From assembly GCA_021234155.1 (NCBI GenBank), contig JAJEKV010000097.1:2393477-2457476 (forward strand): DNA of 64,000 nt, given 5' to 3'. Shown here piece by piece: positions 20,753 to 32,613 of the stretch (positions are counted from its first letter, which is position 1; each line of letters starts with the position of its first letter). A program made the translations under genes and the position numbers. The DNA comes from Isoetes taiwanensis. Lineage: Eukaryota > Streptophyta > Lycopodiopsida > Isoetales > Isoetaceae. Below the pieces are notes generated by a model. The model had not been told where the DNA came from and searched no databases. It was given only the letters and a program-made list of their open reading frames with translations.

Positions 20753-21013
20753 CCGCTTAAGGTGGTTACCATTTGCGGGCAATTTTGGGAAGCTATTTTT
20801 GGTGGAGATTAGCTCTTTGGCCATATCGGAAGGGGTATATGCATGTCGTATTGTTATACTTTCCACTTTCCTACCGCTAGAATTCAACTTGAACTCTTTT
20901 ATCCTACCTATCCAATGTGTCCAAGACGCCCGATCGCTTTTGTCGCTAACTCTATGCTCGCCCCTCGATGGCAGCATACTCACCCACGAACCTATTGAGA
21001 CAAAACCTCCCAC
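20732..21013 (-). CDS. Unidentified transposon ORF, weakly BAH-like
   Basis: A frame of 93 residues with SWTHWIGRIKEFKLNSSGRK, VESITIRHAYTPSDMAKELI. The pattern of a W-x-G-R-I strand, a polar turn, then a strand ending in a P-S-D/E-M helix start recalls the beginning of a BAH domain, but I see too little to claim it. It lies next to the right end of the element. Confidence 0.25.
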   Translation of the reverse strand: MGGFVSIGSWVSMLPSRGEHRVSDKSDRASWTHWIGRIKEFKLNSSGRKVESITIRHAYTPSDMAKELISTKNSFPKLPANGNHLKRITTTRS

Positions 21014-21405
21014 TTCTTGACCTTGGGAGTTCTGTAAAATGGGGCAAGAACACGTAAATTACAGGAGACATGGATTGCGTGATGAGGAGTGAAGGCGAGA
21101 GGATGCACGAGGCGCCCGGAGTGACAAGATGAGGTTTGGCGCCAAAATTTGACAAGGGAGTTGGTGACGGCGACAAGCGGTCAAAGTCACCATTATTTTG
21201 GGCGGCGGGCTTAATCCTCGAAAAATACGGGCCATTAAAATGGTTGCAATAAAAGCGCAGGCATCCCCTATGAAAATACGCCATGTGGATGCCAAGTAAG
21301 CCTGCTCATCCTTCTACCTGCCAAGTAATACTGACTTTCGTAAAAAAGGCGCAAACCTGATTGGTCCTGGCGAATCTGACGTGGAAATCTTTAGCCCAAG
21401 ATAAG

Positions 21406-21437
21406 GGCCATTTTCAGACCCCAAATCCGCCCTAATG
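21406..21437 (-). repeat. Right terminal inverted repeat
   Basis: This is the exact reverse complement of 7,819-7,850, lying within the gag/pol region of gypsy 1. The gypsy gag frame reads into it without a stop until inside the transposon, as expected for an insertion into coding sequence. Confidence 0.95.
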
Positions 21438-22741
21438 GAGGGGATGGAGCTATGATTTGAGCAGGTGATTCCACTATAGGTGGTGAAGACCTGGCAGTGG
21501 AATGCCTACTTGATTCAGCATGTACATGAGCTTCATTCATGCTTCTAGTTTGCACCACCATAACTTCTTCAGATTTGGGAGCTTCTGTAGCCTGAATAAA
21601 TCTTATAGAGGTACTTGGTTCAGCAAATCTCACAGGAGGTTTAGGCTCTGGTCTCTTTTCTTTTTCCTGCTTAGCAAAATATTCCTTAACAGCACACCTA
21701 GCATCAGTATGGCCAACTTCTTTACAAAAAGAACAAACAGGACACTCCTTTCCAAAGTGGCCTTTTCTATTGCATTTAGGACACACTTGCCAATAACAAA
21801 TTTCTGATGGATGAGAATTCCTATTGCAATGAATACATTCAGGGTAAGTTTTACCTGTTCTTGCAGCCTTGAGTTCAACCAATTGTTTGGTTATTTCTCG
21901 CTAAAGCTTCAACCTTAGATAAGTCGACTTGACCTCCGCAACTTGAGAATTTGCTTCCTCCTCTTTAGATTTCTTTTTTTTTTCTCGTATGGCATAAACC
22001 GGAATAGAAGGGTGATGATCATAATGTGCATCGGTAGAGCATCGGGGTAAAACGGATCATGGCTATGGTGAGGAACATGGTGCTTATCGGGCAAAGTAGA
22101 GAGCATCCGAGTTAGGTCGATGGTTTTGGCAAAACTTTGTATATAGAATCAAATCCTTCAGCACTTGGATCTTGAGCAACTTTCTTTGGATATCCGTCTT
22201 CTTTCCAAACCATTGATGAAAGTCAGAACTAAAAAAGGGTTGGGATGGTGACTTGTGCTCTTTGGCACCTGCTCATAAATGTACTAAACCTCTCCTACTG
22301 ATTCACACTTTCTCCTGCATGTATAGAAAAACCTTGCAACTCATTAACCAAATCTTTTGGAGCAGCTAACTTACCAAATCTATCCAGGAACTTTTTGACG
22401 AGTTCATCCCATGAAGTGGTACCCATTAACTTTTCATAAGTTAACCAAGCACCAGCTTCACTTTCTTCTTTGAAACATTTTTCAAACTCTGAGAGCTTGC
22501 AACCTTTCTTGAAGCCATAATCCCTGTAATAGTCCTCAAATATTCTCAAAAAGTTGTTAGCACTCATACTGGAATCAAAAGTAGGCAGAGGCACAGGAAC
22601 ATTCAACTCGAATTGGTATGGCATATTTTGAAGCAGGCTAGTTGAGAAACTTGAAGGCAATGGCCTTTCTCTGCAGTGATCTGATGCATCAATATCTTCT
22701 AATGGTTCTTGTTCTGCAGGAAACTTTTGCTTTGGAGCCAT
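21435..22741 (-). pseudogene. Ty3/gypsy gag (gypsy 1)
   Basis: The ATG at 22,741 gives MAPKQKFPAEQEPLEDIDAS. A capsid-like segment follows with FDSSMSANNFLRIFEDYYRD, EAGAWLTYEKLMGTTSWDEL and KKFLDRFGKLA. After disrupted sequence (22,290-21,890) a Cys/His-rich region gives CIHCNRNSHPSEICYW, CPKCNRKGHFGKEC and CSFCKEVGHTDARC, that is two good CCHC knuckles and one partial. The frame then runs into the right TIR of the DNA transposon. Pol continues on the other side of that insertion at 7,821. Confidence 0.8.
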
Positions 22742-24655
22742 GAGTTCTAAGATCCAGGAAGGTCTCGATAGAACCTCCAAGATGTTGACCCTCAACCTGG
22801 CTAGAGAGTCAAACACAAGAAGCCAACTTGAGTTTATGCTCAAGTTGGGGTTAGAACCTCCAGATCACTTAAGGTGATCAGTCTGCACAAGAATTTCTCA
22901 AAGAAAAAACTCAAATATCAAGCATTCATACCCTTCCCAATTCAAGAATATGGAACCCTCACTCAAATTGATGTAGCTCTCATAGGTGGATTGATTTCCA
23001 AGGTCAAATCATTGTGACTTGTACAGAAAAGTTAAGGGCAAGCAAGGAAGAAGATCTTGACCAAGTCTGAGTTCTAATCTGCAAGATATTAGATCTCAAA
23101 GTTGGGTCAATTTTTGGTCAATATCAGTCAAAACTACAGGCAGATCTCTTTGAGTTGCTGATGGAATTTTGAAGAGATTCCAAAGCAGAGGTGAAGTATA
23201 GGTCCCAAAGGTGAGGGGCATGTAATAAAATCATAATTTGGATCATAAAAAATATTTTTTTGGCACTGTTTTCTGAATAACAGTCTAAAATCGTGTCAGA
23301 CAGAATGCAAAAAATGATAACTTGAGTTTGAAATGGTCTTTTTTCGAACTTTTTGTGCACACAGGTACAAATATGATGGGAAAAGAGGGGCAAGTGGTCA
23401 TATGCAAGAAAAAATGATGGAATATCTTACTGTAAAAATGTTTGTGAGGCAAAAATACTAAAAGTTCATGACAGTCAACTTTTTAAATATTTGACAGGCA
23501 ATTTTCATTGATATGAAGGTAATACAAGATGAATAGAGGTCTCAGGATCATAAATCAATCATCAAAATATCTCAGGAGGTCATAAAATAATTTCATAACA
23601 GGAATATCAGTCCAATTTTCTCAAATCGAACACACTCAGATACTTCATAAACGTCTTCAGATCATGCTCAACATGTATCAATGTTGAGGTTTGATGCGTC
23701 TGGGCCTTCAAAAAACTTCTGTAACTGTTTCCCCAGTATATAGATCTGGATTTGATGATTCCGGCATCTTAGGGCTTAATTTTACGCTTAATGAAATGCT
23801 TATGAGCGGGAATCCAAGAATAGGTAGTTGTTATGGTTTAGGAATCCAATTCCGGTGTGATTCGAGCAAGTTTGCAGATTTAGGGTTGCCCAACTGTATT
23901 TTTCCTGAAACTTCGCGATACGGTGGCCGTATTTTTGGGAGTATATACTTGGAATATGCTGTATTTCGAAGTTTTGAAAAGCTAGACTATGGTTTAAAAG
24001 GTGCCTCATAAAATAATTAAAAAGTTTGGATCATTTGAGGCAATGGCAACCCTAATTTTAGGGAATATGCTAGGTCTAGATACCATGTTTGGAATATTCC
24101 ATGGGGTAGATGGGTAACATGGGTATTTGAAGCATAATAGTGAAAAAGGGGTATAAGAAATTTCAAAAATTTGACCAGAGGTATTTGCAAGGGTGTAACA
24201 TGGGGGATAAGAATGAGAAAAAGGATATGAAATAGGAAGTTCATCTTGGAAAGGGGGAAAAGGCACTAGAAAAAAAAAGGAATTACGCAGCTATGGTGTG
24301 ATTGGCAAAATGGGTGAGCAAGGCGGAGTATATGTATGAGGAAAATATGACTAGGAAAAGGTCAAAATGGGGGTAAGAATATGGATAAAAATGGCTAGGA
24401 AATGAAATCAAATACCATGGGGTCTTCCAAACTTTGTCTTCCAATCTTCAAAAAGCATCTTCCAATCTTCTAACCCAGAATCTCATAAAGCATCCTTTGA
24501 CTACCTTTGACCTCAAATAGAGTACCTTTCATGGGAGTTGACCTTGAATATTGGTGTAGATCCTTGAAGATTGATGTTGTTTGACCTTCACATCAATGTT
24601 GACTTCCAAGCTCTTTTTGATTTGGTTTTTTCAAAATGACTTGACCTATCTTTAA
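22742..24655. other. Unassigned DNA between gypsy 1 and copia
   Basis: No coding motif seen. This should hold the untranslated leader and 5' LTR of gypsy 1 (minus strand), but without the matching 3' LTR in the window I cannot place LTR edges or a primer site. 24,000-24,420 is purine-rich on the plus strand. 24,520-24,650 is rich in TTGACCTT. Confidence 0.5.
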
Positions 24656-24658
24656 TAC

Positions 24659-25814
24659 ATGAACCAACAGTTAGTATGTTGCCCTTTGGGGGCAACAATG
24701 CTAGAAAGGGAACTGAGAAAACTTAAGTTTCAAGAAAAGGACAATCTCACCTTGTTTTTCCAGAAGTTTGACAACATTATTGTTGACTTGGAGGCTGCCA
24801 AAGTACTAGTTACACGAGAATTCCAGGTACTTAGTCTTGCGAGGGCCTTTTCTAGTTTTGGTCAATTGAGTACATTGATTAGAACAGTAGGAAGAAATAG
24901 GGAAAAGGCTGAAGCATTAATCAGGACAGAAATAGAACAAAGCAAGTTAACAAAAGAAGAAGAGGAAGAGCATATTGAGGTTCTATATGCTGGAAAGGGT
25001 AAGAACAGTGAAAGAAGGATTTGTCCATATTTTACATGTAAGATGTAGGCACACTGTCCAAAAAATAAAGAAGGCAGGGATCTTAGATGTTTTTAATTGT
25101 GAAGGGTATAGGCATATTGCAAGCAATTGCTCCAGCCCACGTGGAAGAGGCAGGAGTTACTCTAATAGTGGGAGAGGCACAAGGAATATAAGAGGAAGAG
25201 GAAGAGGAAGAGGTAGCATGAACAAGGAACATGCATCAATTAATGTGGCAAAGGATGCTGATATTGAAGAAACAGACCATGATGCAGAGGTAACTATAAG
25301 TAATAGTTTGAGTGTTTTGAATAACAAGTCTAATCATGAATTATATGTTCTAGATAGTGGAGCTGAGAGAAGCATAGTCAAATCTGCAGGAGCACTTAAG
25401 AAAAGGAGATTGAAGACGTCACATCATGTGCAGATGGGGAATGGAATGCTTCAAAAAGTGGAGGAGGCTGAACTGTTAGAACTCTATGACTTAGAAGGAG
25501 AATTAGTTAACTTGGAAGATGTGTTATGTATTCCTAATATTGTCAGAAACTTGATATCATTAAGTCAATTAGTTGACTTAGGATACAAGGTTGTTTTTGA
25601 AAAACAATTTTGTAAAGTGCTTTACAATAATAAACTCAAGTTTTTGGCAAAGCGTGTAGGCAACTTATTTGGTTTTTCAAATGAGCATCAGGCAGAAAGT
25701 GTAAATGTTGTTTCTTGGCCCTCTGCAAGAATCTGGCATGAAAGACTTGCACATACCCATCAAAACAATGAAAAGTGTCTTATTAAGAAGAAAAGGCTTG
25801 AAGCTTGTGATGAT
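24659..25814 (+). pseudogene. Ty1/copia gag and protease
   Basis: Gag helices read LERELRKLKFQEKDNLTLFF and FDNIIVDLEAAKVL, a pattern of copia UBN2-type gag. After a frameshift at about 25,040, a degraded zinc knuckle (NCEGYRHIASNC) precedes an Arg/Gly-rich stretch (RNIRGRGRGRG). Protease follows with LDSGAERSIVKS (usually DSGASxH) and VLCIPNIVRNLISLSQL, then the pre-integrase motif WHERLAHTHQNN. The 5' end of gag and any 5' LTR are missing. The region ends at a LINE tail insertion. Confidence 0.85.
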
Positions 25815-25987
25815 GAATAGAATAGAATAGAATAGAATAGAATAGAATAGAATAGTTTTTTTAACGTCCACAGAGACCAATAGGTCATGGGACCCATACA
25901 ATGGGCTAGTACAATCATTACTACTAGGATTAAAAAACCCCTGCCTCGAAAGGTTTTCAAGGGAAAAACCTTTGCAGTAATGATGAT
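25808..25987 (-). mobile_element. 166-bp 5'-truncated LINE tail inserted in copia
   Basis: 25,815-25,980 read on the minus strand matches the 3' end of the plus-strand LINE at 40,886-41,044: TTTTTCCCT-GAAAACC, GGCAGGGGTTTTTTAATCCT, ATTGGTC-C-GTGGA and a (TTCTA)n tail. It is flanked by 7-bp direct repeats TGATGAT at 25,808-25,814 and 25,981-25,987. This is a truncated target-primed insertion, or a SINE that shares the LINE tail. Confidence 0.9.
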
Positions 25988-26557
25988 ACTAGACAAGCGG
26001 AGATAATGACTACTGAGGGCTCAGTAATTGCAGATGTTTATCTATAACATGAATCTTTTACTTGTCTTGGATGTAAATTAGGTAAGCACACTCGGCTAGC
26101 ATTTGCAAGATAAAAAAAGAGAGCAAAAGGAGCTTTGGAGCTGATACACACAGACCTTTGAGGTCCCTTGAATGTGAGAAGTTTACACGGAAAAAGGTAT
26201 TTTATAACGTTTATTGATGACTATTCTCGTAGGACAAAATGTTATACTCTTAGAACAAAGGATCAGGCTTTCAATGCTTTTAAGTTGTTTGAGGCAGAAG
26301 TTGAGAGGGAAACAAACAAGAAAATCAAGTGCATTAGGTCTGATCGAGGTGGGGAATACATGTCAGATGAGTTTAAAAATTATTGCTCACAAAAGAGAAT
26401 TAAAAGACAATTGACTTGTCGATATTCGCCACAGCAAAATGGGGTTGTAGAACGAAAAAATAGAACTATCTTAGACTCAGTAAGAGCTATGTTAAAGCAT
26501 ACAGGGCTTCCAAATTATCTATGGGAGGAAGCAGTGCATACTGCAGTATACATTTAA
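25988..26557 (+). pseudogene. Ty1/copia integrase
   Basis: After the insertion the frame resumes with CLGCKLGKHTRLAF (zinc finger end) and LIHTDL, then, from 26,168, MNVRSLHGKRYFITFIDDYS, CIRSDRGGEYMSDEF and YSPQQNGVVERKNRTI. The D-D-E catalytic set is represented by HTD, DDYS/SDRGGE and the E of VVERKNR. Stops near 26,110 and 26,160 break the frame. Confidence 0.85.
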
Positions 26558-26620
26558 AACAGATTACCACTAGCAAGCTTGTAAGGAAATATAGCAGAAG
26601 AAATATGGAATGGAAGAAAG

Positions 26621-26854
26621 GTGACATATGAAAATTTTAGAGTTTATGGTTGTGCTGCCTTTGTACATGTTCCCAAAGAATTAAGGAGAAAATTGGATGA
26701 TAGGGCACTCATATGTTTTTTAGTGGGATATGATGAGGTCTCTAAGGCATATAAATTTTATGATCATGAAAGAAGGCAGATAGTTATTAGCCGAGATGTG
26801 ACTTTTGATGAAGGTATACTATACAAGAACATGGCTGTTTTCAGGGCACAGTAA
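26621..26854 (+). pseudogene. Ty1/copia integrase C-terminal segment
   Basis: Reads VYGCAAFVHVPKELRRKLDD, FLVGYDEVSKAYKFYDHER and VISRDVTFDEG, the standard G-C-x-A-F-V ... K-x-Y-x-x-Y ... S-R-D-V-x-F-D-E block of copia elements. An acidic linker (26,860-27,120) leads to RT. Confidence 0.85.
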
Positions 26855-27147
26855 AAGAGGAAAATGAGGAAAAGAATGAAAAGGTAGAAGGAGAACTGAA
26901 AGACAAAATTGTTGCAGCAGACATGGACGAAGAAGAGTGTGCTAACGTAACAGGTGAAGAAGATAACGTAAATTCTGATACAAACAGGACAGATGAATAA
27001 GAACAAAGACAAGTTAAAAGAAGAAGAGCAACGGAGGTAGAACAGTTAAAAGAAGGAATAAATTTTGATACATCTCGCTATGGAAGACTAGAAGGAGGTA
27101 AAAGCAAAAGGTTAGAAGAAGATGAGCTACTTGCAGTACTTGCTATA

Positions 27148-28363
27148 ATGGATTCAAAGGCACCGAGTTCATATGAGGAAGCATTGAAATGCAAGAATGC
27201 TGAAAAATGGAAAAATGCTATGATAGACGAGATTAACTCCTTCAAAAGAACAAATACGTATGATTTGGTAACTAAGCTTGAAGGCAAGAATATAGTTGGC
27301 AGCAAGTGGATATTTAAAGTAAAAAAAGGAAATGATGGGGTAAAAAAATATAAGGCATGCTTAGTGGCACAAGGATTCACTCAGAAAAGAGGAATAGATT
27401 ATGAAGACACCTTTTCGCCTTTGGTTAAACTGACAAGCATAAGAACTTTACTGGCATATGCAAATGCTCATGATTTGGAGATACATCACATGGATGTAAA
27501 AAATTCTAAATGCAAAATTGGAAGAGGAGATTTACATGCAACAAGCAAAAGGATTTGAAGTAGGAAATGACAAAGTATGAAAGCTGAAACGGCAGTTTAT
27601 GGGCTAAGGCAATCACCCAGACAATGGTATATGTGCATTGACAAATTTCTAGAAGAACATGGCTTTGAAAAACTGAAAAATGAAGGTAATTTGTATAAAT
27701 TCAGATTTGGGGATGATTTTTGCATCATTGCTTTATATGTAGATGATTGTATTATGGTTTCTAATAACATGGACTGCTTATAAAATGCAAATGCATTTTG
27801 AAGAACAAATTTGAGATGGCAGACTTGGGACCATTGCAAAAGTTTCTTGGAATTGAAGTTACAAGAAATAGAGCAAGAAAATTGTTGACACTAACTCAGA
27901 AGGATAATATACAAGCAATGCTCAAGAGATTAAAAATGATCTCATGTAATGCAGTAAGCACGCCATTGGTACAGGGTCAGAAATTCAGTCTAAGCTTATG
28001 CCCTACAAATGAAGCTGAGTTAAAACAAATGGCAAACATTCCATATAGAGAGCTAATTGGGTGCCTATTATATGTTCTAATTGTACAAGACTAGACATTG
28101 CTTTTGGAGTAAATATGCTCAGTAGGTACTTGAACAATCCTGGAATGCAACACTGGCAAGCTGCTAAAAGGATTCTAAGATTTTTAAAAGGGACACAAAA
28201 CTATGGAATAACTTTCTGCAATGATAATTTAACATTGATGGCATATTTTGATGCAGACTGGGCAAGTGATGTAGACACTAGGCAATCAACTTCAGGATAT
28301 GCATTGATGCTTGGCTATCTCAGGTATACAATTTCAAAAGTTGCAGAAATTATTAGGTGTTGA
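27148..28363 (+). pseudogene. Ty1/copia reverse transcriptase and RNase H
   Basis: RT starts with SYEEALKCKNAEKWKNAMID and shows GSKWIFKVKKG, KACLVAQGFTQKRGIDYEDT, FSPLVKLTSIRTLLAYA, HHMDVKN, YGLRQSPRQWY and the catalytic LYVDDCIMVS near 27,740. RNase H follows in other frames: PYRELIGCLLYV, LSRYLNNPG, RILRFLKGTQNYGI and DADWASDVDTRQSTSGYAL. Frame breaks occur at about 27,530, 27,785, 28,090 and 28,350. The element is dead. Confidence 0.9.
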
Positions 28364-28635
28364 AGAAGTATTAAAAGGGAAAAACTGTTTGATAAAGACT
28401 TGAGTAAATGAAACTTACAGCATTAAACTTAAGGGTTCTGTCAGAAAACAGTGGCATTATCAAGTATATAAGTGACGAGGATGATTACAAATATGATAAT
28501 GTTGAAAGAAACAGTCTACAGTTGTTTTTATTGAGGTATATCAGAAGAAATACTGCAAGCACAGAAGATACGGGCAGTAAAGGCTAATATTCAAGAGTAC
28601 AGCTTAATAGGTTGTTCAGATAAGTATTAATTCAT

Positions 28636-29222
28636 GAAGGGGGAATGAAAATGTTAGGGTCATGAATTAATGTTGAAGAAGTGAGTTTGAATCTCATAAG
28701 TTTTAAGAAAACCAGGTTTACCTAAGTGGTTAACTTAGGACTTTTGAAAGGAGGTTTTCGTTAAAGGCAAATGATGAGAAGACCATTGGAGACCATTGGT
28801 ATATTAAGCAAGAAAATTGGTTGCTAAAAAATTGGTCGGTCATTGACTATAGAAAGAAATGGAATATCTCGGTCAAATGGAACAGTGCCACTAAAGGACT
28901 ATGCTTAGAAAGAAAGGATGTGATCCCGAACCGAATGGGGATTGATCGGAATAAGAAAGGAAGAAACACAGAATACAGATAGAGAGCAGATGCGAAGTTC
29001 TGGTCTTTGAGCTAAGGGGGAAGCCGATCTCCTTGTAATCGAGATTGAATATGTTAATATTTGCCTTGAATTGCACTTTCATTGCTTGACGAAAATAACC
29101 ATGCAATTTTAATTGCTTAATGAAATAGTCGTTCATTGCTTATTCAATGGTTATAGAATTGTATTTTCAATGCTACTATATGGTTGAAATCCATTGTTAG
29201 TTTTGTTTGAAGATAACTTTCA
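28636..29222 (+). repeat. Probable polypurine tract and 3' LTR of the copia element
   Basis: GAAGGGGGAATGAAAA at 28,636-28,651 looks like a polypurine tract and is followed by TGTTAGGG at 28,652, a usual copia LTR start. The end is guessed at TCA 29,220-29,222. No 5' LTR is seen in the window to confirm the borders. Confidence 0.45.
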
Positions 29223-31010
29223 GCCCACAATTACCCTTTAGGAAAAAGTAGAGGTGGACTTAGCTGAGTTATGGGATCATTTGAGGGTGGTTGGATGTAC
29301 CAAGGGCACATGCAGAAAAAAGAATGTCTTAGCTATTTATCTCATTTCTTCTTGAATGAGATTGTTAAATCTCATGAAACTTTGTCTAAAGACAGTTTAC
29401 CATCTTGATGTGATGCCAGTGGTTATTTTTGTGTCGAAGAGTCAAAATCCAAGTTTGTAACTCCAAATTCTTTCAATGCTAAGAATCATCAGAATTAAGG
29501 TTGGGACATACTATTGATTAGAGTTTAAATTTCACTTGAATAGTTATAAGTATTAGAAAGAATGAATTTAGTAAGCTCTCAAGAGCTTCACAAAACAAGC
29601 TAAGTAAGTATTTATTCTCATTGCATGTACATAGATCATCAATTTATATACGCTTGGATTTCCTATTTTTTGGGCTCTAAGTCGTGGCTTATGAGTCGAT
29701 ATAATTGCCCTAGGTAGCTTGAATCGGACTTGTCTCTATACGGGTTCGAAGACTCGTATAGATACGAAGACTCGAACCTCTACCAAAATATTTCAAAATT
29801 CCAATAAGAATGCTTTAACTATAATAAGAATGCTTTAACCAATGCACAACCAGCAAACTAACGTGGTTATTTTATCTATTGAATTTATGTTCTTTCTTTC
29901 TTTCTTTCTTTTTAATAATAAGCTATTCAAACATTTTTGGGGTATGGTCTATGATCTCAAGGATAGTGATTTATGCATCCATGTCAAATCCACCTGGAAC
30001 CCCTGTTATTGTGTTACATATTCACACGGGCATATTCACACGGGCATATTGTGTTACATTGTCTCAAATCTTATAGTATTTTGCAAACCTTAAAATACAG
30101 TATACAAAAACTTGTACATGCATACCCCACAAACGAGGATCGCTATGTACGGTCCAGATCCTGGAATAAAGGGCAAATATGCCCATCCGAAAGCTCTCGT
30201 TGCCCGGAGTAACCCCCCGTGTGAATATGCACCCAAACCAAAGGGGGTTTAAGGGGGATTTTTATTTAAATGTGTCAAATAATGGTTTGTGTTAATAATG
30301 TTAGTTGTGTGTTAATAGTTTGTGTTAACTAAAAAAATTTTTGGCCCCTTCGGGGCCTTAAGGATGGTGTAGAGGTGTATATATAGACAATTTAAGAAAT
30401 TGCAATGACCTTACTAGAGATAAAGGGCATGTTTCTACCATCACTAGTCTCATTGTTCAAATTTAGATCGTGCAGAATATGCAAAGCTAGAACCGAATAT
30501 GCAAAGCTAGAACCATATGGAGGTAGTAGGAAAAAGATATTGCAAATACGTAAAAGTAAAATTTCTCTAAAGAGAAGCAATAGAATTGTAAGTAATCACC
30601 ATAAATGAGATAATAGAATTACAGAATAGACCTCTAATCCAGCATTTCCATGCGTGATAGTGGCTGGATTATAATATAATACGCGTCTGCCCTATTATTC
30701 ATGAGTGACTTGCCAAGCCCGGCTCCTTCAGAAGAAGATACAACAAACAGATACTATAATACACCTTCCATTTCTGCTTCAATTATATTGTGGCATCATG
30801 TCCCCTGCAATAGAACATGGAAAGGACCTAAAGATAACGAGAAGAGGACCCTGCAAGGTAATAAATAGCAGAAATCCAAGAAGGTAGCTTGTGAGTCCAG
30901 CATAAACGGAAATGAATAGCATAAACTAAAATGAATTTCTGAGGACGAACTCTGTTTGCCATGCATTCAGAATGAGCAACAAAAGAAAGATATGAAGGAA
31001 TATCACTTGC
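29223..31010. other. Unassigned DNA, no gene seen
   Basis: Short open frames only. It contains an imperfect inverted repeat around GGTTCGA-GACTCGTA at 29,742-29,778, a duplicated TATTCACACGGGCA at 30,019-30,046, a perfect hairpin GGCCCC-TTC-GGGGCC at 30,343-30,357, and a duplicated CGAATATGCAAAGCTAGAACC-like segment near 30,475-30,515. Confidence 0.5.
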
Positions 31011-32613
31011 TTAACCTGAGATGCCTTTGCAAGTAATAAACCGTTGCCAAGAAAATTTAACGAAGCACATCAAAGCACCTTCTCTATCTGCTCCAAGTTC
31101 ATGCACTTGATTGTAATAGTCATCAACAACATAATCCACAACATCTCCTCTAAACGCAACCTCTCGCCATGTATCTGCCAGAATGTTGTAGGAAAGTATG
31201 CTGTGAGGATAAGAATCATAGTGTCCCCTTATTGTGACAAAATGAACCACCCCAATGCACTGTTTTGGTACCATTTTGCAAATTTCCTTCACAGATCATC
31301 CCACCATCACTACATTTGCTGTTTGTGCCGCTGCGCCTGGACGAGCTTTCTACATCAGAATCATACACATCCGCCACAAAAGTGGTATCCGGCGATCATA
31401 ATCCGTAGGCTTGCATTCACAAAGTGCTCCTTTGGAAGCTCCCAATAAGAAATCACAACTACTTTATACCTAAGCCTCTTGTTTGCATGATCCGCCCAGA
31501 GGAAACATGCAATACAACTATACAAGCACTTGAAATCAAGCCTTCAAGATGGAGCTTTGGGTAAGAATATAGACGAACCGGTAGGGGATTCAGAATTGCC
31601 ACAATTTGCCAATTCGGTGCTTCTAGTTGTACCCACGCAAACAGGCCCTTGTGAGAATCCAAAACTTCGCCATAGCCAGATTTGAGAAGGGAAAAGCAGC
31701 CCACTTCTTAGGGGACTGGGATGAGATGAGGGCCGCGCTTCTCTACGCTTCTATTAGTTCTCAATTCTTTGGAAGGATGATTTCTTAATCCAAAACAAAA
31801 CCGTCAACAAAGTTTCGATTCAAGGACAAGACATGCAAGAATGCGTCTTTAATTGGGCATGTTTTGACGGACTAAGGTAATGAAAAGTCCCATAAATCGT
31901 GCTCCCGGAGTACCCACATGCCGTAAAAATATCAATTGTTGCGCGCGACATAGACAATCCGATCTAATCCGCAAGAGAACTAATTATATACACCCGAGTC
32001 CATATCTGCGGAAAAGATTTTATGAATAATAAAAAGCACCATGGAAATGAAGGACGCAAGCAAGATTTAGTCAAAACCTCAGAACAAGATCGGATCGCAG
32101 ACCCAACTCAATATGGGAAGGGCTCGATCTCATTCCAAGGGGTAAACCGTAGTTCTATGAATGTAATGAATCTGAAACAGCATGAAAATGAGAATGGGGA
32201 CAAGCTTAGAAGAATGTTTGGCTGTTGAAAGAAGATGAAACGCCCCAAAGTGCGGGGGCTTTCCATAAGAACCCAACCATCTCGACCGCCATTGAAGGTC
32301 CCCTAGAAGACGAAGAATGCCACCGTGAAGAAGTCAGTGACTTTGTTGAGAAGGGGAAAAATATCAGCCATCGATATTCGGCTCCATAGGAATGCCCAAT
32401 ACACATCCATTAGAGATTGCTTCTACTCCCAAGATCCCAAAACAAAGATTCCTTTGGCGCATGATGCTTCCAAAATCTGCTCACGTTTGTCTGGGGAATT
32501 CCCCGGCTTTGCAACTCCGGTGAGGAGGGAAGATCAAGATAGCAAACGGAAAGATAGAAGGGAAAGGAAGCGGAGATCATGATTGAAGATAGAAGCGGGT
32601 GGAAGAAACACAT
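31011..32613 (-). pseudogene. F-box-like gene relic (low confidence)
   Basis: Minus-strand pieces resemble the beta-repeat part of plant F-box (DUF295/kelch-like) proteins: WQIVAILNPLPVRLYSYPKL (31,704 frame; compare the family pattern of ...V-x-N-P-L...), HSILSYNILADTWREVAFRG (31,292 frame; typical S-x-x-Y-D-x-x-x-x-T-W) and, near 32,300, GGRDGWVLMESPRTLGRFIF. The pieces are in different frames with stops between them. A true F-box motif is not clear. It could instead be a spliced gene whose introns I cannot place. Confidence 0.35.

Larger units (their letters stand above)
7824..21432. mobile_element. 13.6-kb DNA transposon with TIRs, inserted in gypsy 1
   Basis: The two ends carry a perfect inverted repeat, 7,819-7,850 against 21,406-21,437. 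The dinucleotide TA at 7,822-7,823 and 21,433-21,434 fits a 2-bp TA target duplication, although the palindrome runs three bases further out (CAT...ATG), so the true edge is uncertain. On either side lie gag and pol of the same gypsy element, which proves insertion. Inside are a decayed transposase-like gene (plus), at least four related small coiled-coil genes (minus), a histone H3 derivative (minus), a duplicated left end and repeated hairpin modules. I cannot assign the element to a named superfamily. It carries frameshifts throughout and is probably non-autonomous now. Confidence 0.85.

Noticed and set aside
30343-30357. GGCCCC-TTC-GGGGCC hairpin followed by TTAA, like a bacterial terminator or a piece of organelle DNA
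   Set aside because: No organellar or bacterial genes nearby and the surroundings are ordinary nuclear plant DNA. A short hairpin alone proves nothing.
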